DNA of 64,000 nt from Gluconacetobacter asukensis (GTDB lineage: Bacteria; Pseudomonadota; Alphaproteobacteria; Acetobacterales; Acetobacteraceae): NCBI RefSeq assembly GCF_014174375.1, contig NZ_JABEQE010000002.1, forward strand, positions 1-64,000, in the 5' to 3' direction. The position numbers and the translations under genes are program-made. Positions 54,624 through 61,126 of the stretch are shown here, one piece after another. The notes under the pieces were generated by a model. That model worked only from the letters and a program-made list of their open reading frames with translations. It ran no database searches and was not told the origin of the DNA. Each line of letters begins with the position of its first letter. The stretch's first letter is position 1.

Positions 54624-57365
54624 TTACAAAGAAACATCGACACCGAACATGTAGGCCGAACCGAAATATTGCAGTTCGACCATTCTTTTCGCGGAGATGC
54701 CCTGTGTCGCATTCTGCATCGTATTGGTGAAATTGCGAGCCTGGAAATTGACGGTGACCCTACGATTGATCCGGTAGCTCGCGCCGATGTCGAAATTCAG
54801 GAACGGCTGCACGTAGCTGTCCAGTGACGGGTCCGAGCCCAGGCCGGTCATGGTCAGTCCCTGGTAATTACCGTTGAACTGCACGTTGACCGGTCCATAA
54901 TTATAGAAGGCTTCGAAGTTCCAGACATGGCTTGTGGTGTTGGGTAACGTCTCCTGCGTGCCGTTACGCTGCTGGCCCCGCGAATTGACGTAGGTCATAT
55001 TGCCGCCGACCCCGAATCCTTTCAGAATTCCTGGCAGGAATTCGAATTGCTGCCGGTAGTTCAGTTCGAATCCGCGGGCGTAGGCATTGGGGATATTGGC
55101 GTAGGTGCTGACGGTGGCCTGACCGGGCAGATTATAGCACCCCGTGCAATAATTCGTGTAATTTACGATATAGTTCTTGAACAGCTTGTAGAATGCTCCG
55201 CCGGAAATGATTCCGCCATGTGGCAGGTAATATTCCATCGACACGTCGAAATTATTGCCGGTGGTCGGCTTCAGACCGGGATTGCCGATGCTGACCGCGT
55301 TCGTGGACGTATTGACCGTCTGGCTGGCCGTCACCTGGTTGAAGCCGGGGCGGCCAACGGCAGTGGACCAATTGGCGCGGGCGATCAGATTATCGGTGAT
55401 ATTGTAGCGCAACTGCACGGTTGGAAAGAAATTGGCATATTCCTGCCCCACCGCGCGCGGTGAAAGCGTGGTGACGCTGCCCTGCGTCACCGTCTGCGTA
55501 CCACGATAGACACCATCCGTCTTTTCATAGCGGAAACCGGCGAGAATCCCCAGACGGCGCCAGGTAGCCCGATATTGCAGATAGGTATTATAGACGTTTT
55601 CGTTATCGTTGATATATTGCTGCTGCGCCGTCGTGCCGGCGGAACTGGTGACCTGCGGATAGATCGCGCTGCTGGCCAACTGGTTGACCTGGTGAGGGCC
55701 GGCCGGGTAGCCGATATTATAAAGCCCGTCGAAGAACGTCCATTGGTCGCTACCCGCCAACTGCCCGGCGGTGACGTTGGGCAGGTGGGAATATGTATAG
55801 GTCGGGTCATAATGCTGGATATGCTCCATGCGCAGACCGCCGCCGAAGCTGAGCATGCCCTTGAGTTCGCGGAACAGGTTCAGCTCCGTCGACGCCCCGA
55901 CATGACCGGTCCATTCGTAATCCTTGTCGTGCTGGATCTGGTTGCTCAACGACGACAGTTTGTACGCATTATAGTCCAGCGGGTTGAGCCCGTTCAGCAC
56001 GGTAACCGTCGGGCGCAGGGGATTGGTCACATTGTCATAACTGACCGGAACATTTGTCGGGCCGGCGAAATTGGAGACATAGGACGAGGTCTGATCGACA
56101 TTGTTGGCGGCCCAGGCACCGAAATAATCCAGCTTGAAGCGCCCGATCCTGCTGTCGCCGCCGAATTTGTAAACCCGCTCCAGATCCGTGGTCTTGGTAT
56201 TGGTCACACCCTGCGATAGGCTTGCGGTACCATCCTGCCCCGGATCACCCAGACCGGTCTTGGGGCTGAACGCATAGATCAGCTGATTCCTGACGACCGG
56301 CGCATAGATCGCCGATTCGAACATTTTCAGATAGATCTTGTTATTATGGTCGATATCCCAGCCCAGCGTGCCGCCGTAGGAATAACGCACCTTGTGCCCC
56401 GCATACATCACCTGCGATGCCTGCGTGACCTTGTTCGCCTGGCTGCCGACCGGATCGCCCGACGCGAATTTCTGTTGCAGGTCCCCCATGTTCAACCAAT
56501 CGGTCAAACCGTTGAGGAAGAACGATACGCTGAACGGCCTCTCGCCCGATGCATGGGGATTGAAGGGATCGCCATGCAGGCCAAACCGCATGCCGCCCGC
56601 CAGAGTGCCCTGAAAAACCGGCGTCGCGCTGGGATCGCGGTAGCCGCCCGCAAGGTGGAATTTCAGGAACGGGTCCTGATTTTCGCCGATATCGCGCGAC
56701 AGGATGTTCATCTGGCCGCCCAGCGCGATGGCGTCCTGCTCGGGGCGGTTGGTCTTGGTAAGTTCCAGCGCCCCGGCCAGCGATGCCGGCATGGCATCCA
56801 GCGGCATGGCGCGGCCCGAGCCGCTCATCGAGCCGGCGGGCAGCAGAACGTCCTCGAACATCACGCCATTGAGGCTGGAATCCAGGCCGCGTATCTGGAG
56901 TGCCCGCGATTCGCCGCTTTTGAAGATGATCGAGGCTCCGGGCATCCGGCGCATCGCGTCACCCAGAACGAAGTTCGGAATCTTCTCGATTTCCGACTGC
57001 GGCATCAGAACGACGATGTTGGGCGCGTTTTTCTGGACCAGGCGCGCTTCCTCGATGGTGCCGAGGGCATTGGCCTTGGGCGGGCGCTTGAAACCCACGA
57101 CCTGAAGATGCTCGGGGGCGGAGGAGCGCGCCGCGTCCGCGTGCCGCGCGCCACGTCCGGCGTCACCGCCATGAGATCGCCCGGCATCGGCATGCGACGC
57201 CCGCTTACCGTGGTGCTTCTTGCTTTCCTTGTGCCTCTTCCCGTCATGATGGGACTTTTCCACCTTCTGTACATCCTGGGCATACAGAAGAGGCGCCCCG
57301 ACAGGGGCCAGCGCGGTCGCCAGGCATAGAAGCGTGCTGCGGCATAGCATCGGATGGATACGCAT
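54624..57365 (-). CDS. TonB-dependent outer-membrane receptor with His-rich N-terminal extension
   Basis: The 913-residue protein has a signal peptide (residues 1-29), then a His/Lys/Arg-rich stretch at about 35-86 (KSHHDGKRHKESKKHHGKRA and on). A plug domain follows (about 115-235, VLMPQSEIEKIPNFVLGDAM, RRMPGASIIFKSGESRALQI, RGLDSS), and then a 22-strand-type barrel ending in the aromatic C-terminus YMFGVDVSL. Late motifs include NPGLKPTTGNNFDVSMEYYL. Such receptors import large or scarce ligands with TonB energy. The His-rich part could bind metal. It precedes the phosphoesterase gene, 123 nt away, on the same strand. Confidence 0.93.
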   Translation of the reverse strand: MRIHPMLCRSTLLCLATALAPVGAPLLYAQDVQKVEKSHHDGKRHKESKKHHGKRASHADAGRSHGGDAGRGARHADAARSSAPEHLQVVGFKRPPKANALGTIEEARLVQKNAPNIVVLMPQSEIEKIPNFVLGDAMRRMPGASIIFKSGESRALQIRGLDSSLNGVMFEDVLLPAGSMSGSGRAMPLDAMPASLAGALELTKTNRPEQDAIALGGQMNILSRDIGENQDPFLKFHLAGGYRDPSATPVFQGTLAGGMRFGLHGDPFNPHASGERPFSVSFFLNGLTDWLNMGDLQQKFASGDPVGSQANKVTQASQVMYAGHKVRYSYGGTLGWDIDHNNKIYLKMFESAIYAPVVRNQLIYAFSPKTGLGDPGQDGTASLSQGVTNTKTTDLERVYKFGGDSRIGRFKLDYFGAWAANNVDQTSSYVSNFAGPTNVPVSYDNVTNPLRPTVTVLNGLNPLDYNAYKLSSLSNQIQHDKDYEWTGHVGASTELNLFRELKGMLSFGGGLRMEHIQHYDPTYTYSHLPNVTAGQLAGSDQWTFFDGLYNIGYPAGPHQVNQLASSAIYPQVTSSAGTTAQQQYINDNENVYNTYLQYRATWRRLGILAGFRYEKTDGVYRGTQTVTQGSVTTLSPRAVGQEYANFFPTVQLRYNITDNLIARANWSTAVGRPGFNQVTASQTVNTSTNAVSIGNPGLKPTTGNNFDVSMEYYLPHGGIISGGAFYKLFKNYIVNYTNYCTGCYNLPGQATVSTYANIPNAYARGFELNYRQQFEFLPGILKGFGVGGNMTYVNSRGQQRNGTQETLPNTTSHVWNFEAFYNYGPVNVQFNGNYQGLTMTGLGSDPSLDSYVQPFLNFDIGASYRINRRVTVNFQARNFTNTMQNATQGISAKRMVELQYFGSAYMFGVDVSL

Positions 57366-57446
57366 CGAAAATGACGACTCCAGGCGGTGCGGGCACGCTG
57401 GGCGGCCTCGCTGGATCTGACGGGGAAAGATCGGAATATCAGTGCC

Positions 57447-57470
57447 GCCGCCCCGGAAGATGGGGGCGGC
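57447..57470 (-). terminator. GC hairpin between beta-propeller and receptor genes
   Basis: GCCGCCCC (57447-57454) pairs perfectly with GGGGCGGC (57463-57470), loop of 8. No T-run follows in either direction. It may reduce read-through or stabilise the upstream message within the operon. Confidence 0.5.
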
Positions 57471-57480
57471 GAGCGGGATG

Positions 57481-58554
57481 TCAGGGCTTCTTCTTGGCGT
57501 CGGCAGCCGCCTTCGCGGCGGCCTGGGCGACCGGATCGGGCGCCACGGTGTAGATGTCCAGCGCCGCCGGACCGTCCGGCGTCTTGGCGTGGGCGATATA
57601 AAGCTGCTTCAGCTTGTCGACATAGACGGAGACCTTGCCGGTCTTGGTGTCGATGCGCTGGATTTCGGTGAAATGATCGGCATCGTCGCGGTGAAAGACG
57701 CTCAGCCCTTCGCTGCCGCTGACATACAGACGGGCATTTCCGCCGTCCCAGGTGATGCCATCGGCCGTATCCACCGAACCGGCGGTGGAGAGCAGCGTGC
57801 CGTTGGCCGCATCGATCACCGACAGCTTGCCCGGCTTGCGGCCGATGACGAACAGGCGCTGGGTCTTGCCGTCATAGGCCATCGGCGTGATCAGATTCAG
57901 GCCGGGAACGGTCCAGATCGTCTTCAGCGTCCGCGTCGCCAGATCGATGACGGCGATCTGGTTCTTGTCGCGCAGGTTGGCGAACATCAGGCCGCGCGCG
58001 TGATCGATGGCCATCATCTCGATATTGGACGACGGAATCGCGATCCGCGCGACTTCCTTGTACGTCTTGACGTCGATCACGCTGATCGACGAATTGTCGG
58101 ACTTGTCCTTCTTGCCGCCGTTGCCGATATAGAAGAGACCCGCCTTCTTGTCGTAGATGGCTTCATCGGCGCCCTGCCGCAGCGGAATGACCCTGGCGAT
58201 CTTCAGCGACGGCACGTCGACCACGACGCAGCCCAGCTTGTCGTCCGAAACGAACATCTGATGCTGGTCGGCGACATAAGCGGGCGTATGCGGCAAACCG
58301 AACCCGCCGGCCGAGGCCAGGTGCGCCCCGTCGCTGAGGCGGAACATTTCGACCGTCGCATGTTTTTCCGCCATGATCAGAAGGCGATCATCCTTCTTGT
58401 CCACGGCGAAATGATCGAAGCCGCCTTCGGTGATTTCGGGTAACGGCGTGCTGCGCAGGAATTGCACGGGGCCATTGTCGGCATTCAACGGCGCGGCCAT
58501 CGCCGTTCCGCAACCGACCAGAACCGTGCCCACAAGAAGAAAAAATTTTCTCAT
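57481..58554 (-). CDS. secreted YncE-like beta-propeller protein
   Basis: The 357-residue protein has a signal peptide (MRKFFLLVGTVLVGCGTAMA) and a series of about seven YVTN-type blades, for example HQMFVSDDKLGCVVVDVPSL, NSSISVIDVKTYKEVARIAI and GKLSVIDAANGTLLSTAGSV. Other stretches are TQRLFVIGR and ARLYVSGSEG. The C-terminal tail is Ala/Lys-rich. No catalytic motif is visible; such propellers often bind ligands or partner proteins in the periplasm. It is the first gene of the leftward run that continues with the receptor. Confidence 0.88.
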   Translation of the reverse strand: MRKFFLLVGTVLVGCGTAMAAPLNADNGPVQFLRSTPLPEITEGGFDHFAVDKKDDRLLIMAEKHATVEMFRLSDGAHLASAGGFGLPHTPAYVADQHQMFVSDDKLGCVVVDVPSLKIARVIPLRQGADEAIYDKKAGLFYIGNGGKKDKSDNSSISVIDVKTYKEVARIAIPSSNIEMMAIDHARGLMFANLRDKNQIAVIDLATRTLKTIWTVPGLNLITPMAYDGKTQRLFVIGRKPGKLSVIDAANGTLLSTAGSVDTADGITWDGGNARLYVSGSEGLSVFHRDDADHFTEIQRIDTKTGKVSVYVDKLKQLYIAHAKTPDGPAALDIYTVAPDPVAQAAAKAAADAKKKP

Positions 58555-58847
58555 TTCTACAACATCCCATCCGTTCGGCAGTCATGGACCACCGGAAAGG
58601 CGGTCTCCGCGACAACGGCGGATCAACTGCGAAATGAATGACGGTGTTATAGTCGAGCGTATTGGAAACCTGCGTGAAGGTTCTGAAGAACAATTGCGGC
58701 TGAATTTTTAAAACATTGGCGATTGTTTAGACTGCCCGCAATCGCCGACGCCAGGCAGGCGCAGGCGCATATGTTCCATGCCCCCGATAGACGACGGACG
58801 TGGTGAACAGGGTCAGCGCGTTGAAATAACCCCCAAACTTCGTTCCG
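58555..58847 (-). promoter_or_regulatory. probable promoter region of the beta-propeller/receptor operon
   Basis: On the minus strand, TTCAG-type repeats (TTCAGCCGCAATTG, TTCTTCAGAACC, TTCACGC) run from about 58704 to 58668 and are followed by TATAAC near 58648. Spaced direct repeats ahead of a -10 box are the layout expected for an OmpR-type regulator, and one is encoded upstream. This is a visual suggestion only. Confidence 0.35.
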
Positions 58848-60218
58848 TCACGAGCCGCAGGGTATCGAAATGGTGCAGCGCAGGCCGGGATCATTGTCCG
58901 ACAGGACGATGGTGCCGCCATGCAGCCGCACGATCGCCCGCGCCATGCTCAGCCCCAGGCCGCTGCCCGGCACCGACCGGCTGGCATCCAGCCGCACGAA
59001 CCGATCGAAGACCTTCTCGCGACTCTCCGGTGGAATACCGGCGCCATTATCGGCAACGACCAGGATCGCGCAATCGTCGCGCACCTGCCGCGTGACCATG
59101 ATCATGCTACCGGCCGGCGTGTGGTTGATCGCGTTTTCCACCAGGTTGGACAGCATCTGCGACAGCAGGACGATATCCCCCAGCACAGTGATCGGCGCGG
59201 CATCGCCAGCCGCCAGGGACTGCCCCCGGTCCTCGGCCAGAGGGCGATACATTTCCACGATCTGGCAGACCAGCACGTCCAGCGGGACAGGCGACAGCGC
59301 ATCGGTGGCGATCCGGGCCTCGATCTGGGAGAGGCGGAGAAGAGAGGAAAAAATTTCCAGCGCTCCATCCAGATCGTCCAGCGCGTCTTCGATCATGTCC
59401 CGCCCTTCGGCGGATACTTTCTGGAACGCCGCCGCCATCTCCAGCCGCTGGCGCAGGCGCGACAGGGGGCGGCGCATGTCGTGCGCGATATCGTTCGATA
59501 CCTGCCGCAGGCTGGCGATCAATTGCTCGTTTTTCTCCAGCATCGCGTTCAGACTGTGCGACAGATGGTCGAATTCGTCGTCACCCCCCTGATAGGGAAT
59601 GCGCCGGGACATATCGCCATTCATGATCTGCCGCGCGGTGACGCTGATCGTCTCGATCCGCCCCAGGATAACCGCGCTGAGCAGCGTGCCGCCGCCCACG
59701 CCCAGGACAGCGAAGCCGATGACACCCCACCCGAGCAGCATCCAGACATCACGCCGCAATTCGGTCAGGGAGCGCGCATTGAGGCCGACAAACAGATAGC
59801 CGTCCTTCAGCAGTACCCCTTCGCCGAAGATCATCTGGGTCCGCTCGCCGGACGGCCGCCGGTGTTCGCGCGACAGCCAGCGCAGACCGGGCCATGGATG
59901 CAGATGCAGCATGTTACCGGCGACCACGCGCTGCGAATCATCCTGCAGGAGATAGAAGAATTCGGGTTCATGCCGCACCAGTCCCTGGATGACCGGCTGG
60001 ATATCCGCCAGGTTGCGCCCCCCGGCGGATGACAGGATCTCAGTCACTTCCGCAATCACCGCCCGGCGGATCTGCTGCTCCATGGAATGCTGGCTATGCA
60101 GGGCTGCCAGAAGAACAACAAACAGGCCGGACACGATCAGCAGCCCGGCAAACAGCAGCACGATCCGGAAGGAGAGGCTGGACGCGATCCGGTACAACCT
60201 GTCCAGCCGGTGTTTCAC
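58848..60218 (-). CDS. two-component sensor histidine kinase
   Basis: I chose the GTG at 60218, which overlaps the response regulator stop (GTGA), giving 456 residues. Two transmembrane helices (SLSFRIVLLFAGLLIVSGLF; MLLGWGVIGFAVLGVGGG) flank a periplasmic domain of about 110 residues. A HAMP region follows, then the phosphoacceptor helix with His in VSNDIAHDMRRPLSRLRQRL. The ATPase has N-box LVENAINHTPAGS, DNGAGIPPESREKVFDRFVR and GSGLGLSMARAIVRLHGG. It likely controls the envelope locus that follows on the same strand. The signal is unknown. Confidence 0.93.
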   Translation of the reverse strand: MKHRLDRLYRIASSLSFRIVLLFAGLLIVSGLFVVLLAALHSQHSMEQQIRRAVIAEVTEILSSAGGRNLADIQPVIQGLVRHEPEFFYLLQDDSQRVVAGNMLHLHPWPGLRWLSREHRRPSGERTQMIFGEGVLLKDGYLFVGLNARSLTELRRDVWMLLGWGVIGFAVLGVGGGTLLSAVILGRIETISVTARQIMNGDMSRRIPYQGGDDEFDHLSHSLNAMLEKNEQLIASLRQVSNDIAHDMRRPLSRLRQRLEMAAAFQKVSAEGRDMIEDALDDLDGALEIFSSLLRLSQIEARIATDALSPVPLDVLVCQIVEMYRPLAEDRGQSLAAGDAAPITVLGDIVLLSQMLSNLVENAINHTPAGSMIMVTRQVRDDCAILVVADNGAGIPPESREKVFDRFVRLDASRSVPGSGLGLSMARAIVRLHGGTIVLSDNDPGLRCTISIPCGS

Positions 60219-60943
60219 GGGGCCGTATCCGCTTGATCGAAGGAGGGACAATCATGGGACACCATGATGTAGCCGGCGCCACGAACAGTGCGGATCAACT
60301 GCCGCCCGTCAGGCCCCAGCTTGTCGCGCAGGCGGCTGATATGGTTTTCGACCAGATTGGTATGAACGGGAAAATCGACGTTCCAGGCATAATGCAGCAG
60401 CATCTTCCGCGACAGAATGACACCGGGATTGTGCATGAAATATTCCAGGACCTTGATCTCCTGGGGTTGCAGCTGCAGCTTCACGCCGAAACGCGTCACG
60501 TCTCGTGACAGCAGATCCAGCGTGATGCCGGCGATCCGCAGAGCCGTCGCAGCGCGCGCCGGGCCCGCGCGACGCACCAGCACGACCACCCGCGCCGCCA
60601 GTTCACGCATGGCGAAAGGCTTGACCAGATAATCGTCCGCCCCGCCGCGCAGCCCCTCCACCCGACTGGACACGCCGTCCATCGTCGTCAGGACCAGTAC
60701 AGGCGTGCGGATCTCCTCCTTGCGCAGTCGGGTCAGCACCTGCATGCCGTCCATGCCCGGGAGCATCCGGTCCAGCACGACAACGTCCCAGGGCTCGCGC
60801 AGGATATGGATCAGCCCCTCCATTCCGTCGAAGGCGCATGTCACCGCAATGTCATACTGCGCCAGACCTTCGCGGATATAGGCCGCCATGTCCGCGTCGT
60901 CCTCGACCAGCAGCAATCGTATCGGGGAATATTTTTTGCTCAT
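60215..60943 (-). CDS. OmpR/PhoB-family response regulator
   Basis: The ATG at 60943 (MSKKYSPIRLLLVEDDADMA) gives 242 residues. The receiver domain has the acidic pair EDD and the phospho-acceptor Asp in WDVVVLDRMLPGMDGMQVLT, with Lys in DDYLVKPFAMRELA. The winged-helix output domain shows LQPQEIKVLEYFMHNPGVIL with SRKMLLHYAW, and VENHISRLRDKLGPDGRQLI with RTVRGAGY. It is co-translated with the kinase gene and diverges from metH. Confidence 0.94.
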   Translation of the reverse strand: MSKKYSPIRLLLVEDDADMAAYIREGLAQYDIAVTCAFDGMEGLIHILREPWDVVVLDRMLPGMDGMQVLTRLRKEEIRTPVLVLTTMDGVSSRVEGLRGGADDYLVKPFAMRELAARVVVLVRRAGPARAATALRIAGITLDLLSRDVTRFGVKLQLQPQEIKVLEYFMHNPGVILSRKMLLHYAWNVDFPVHTNLVENHISRLRDKLGPDGRQLIRTVRGAGYIMVSHDCPSFDQADTAP

Positions 60944-61030
60944 GCCGGCGCGACAATAGCGGCAGCCGCCCCCCGAGCGTAAGCAGGACATCGGCGATAT
61001 GGGGATTTTTTACCCATCCTTCCCTACCGA

Positions 61031-61063
61031 CCTGTCCCGTCGGCTCACAACGGGCTGGACAGG
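61031..61063 (+). promoter_or_regulatory. stem-loop in the metH leader
   Basis: CCTGTCC (61031-61037) pairs with GGACAGG (61057-61063), and CCCGT pairs with ACGGG inside with a small bulge. It lies about 65-95 nt before the metH ATG. It does not match a cobalamin or SAM riboswitch that I can recognise. Confidence 0.35.
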
Positions 61064-61126
61064 GGGGGACGCCATGGGAATAACTCCAGCCTTTACCCTG
61101 CCCTCCATGCCGGATCACTATACACG

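Noticed and set aside
60944-61126. Possible cobalamin riboswitch ahead of metH
   Set aside because: The divergent gap is only 183 nt and lacks the conserved B12 box; only a small hairpin is present.
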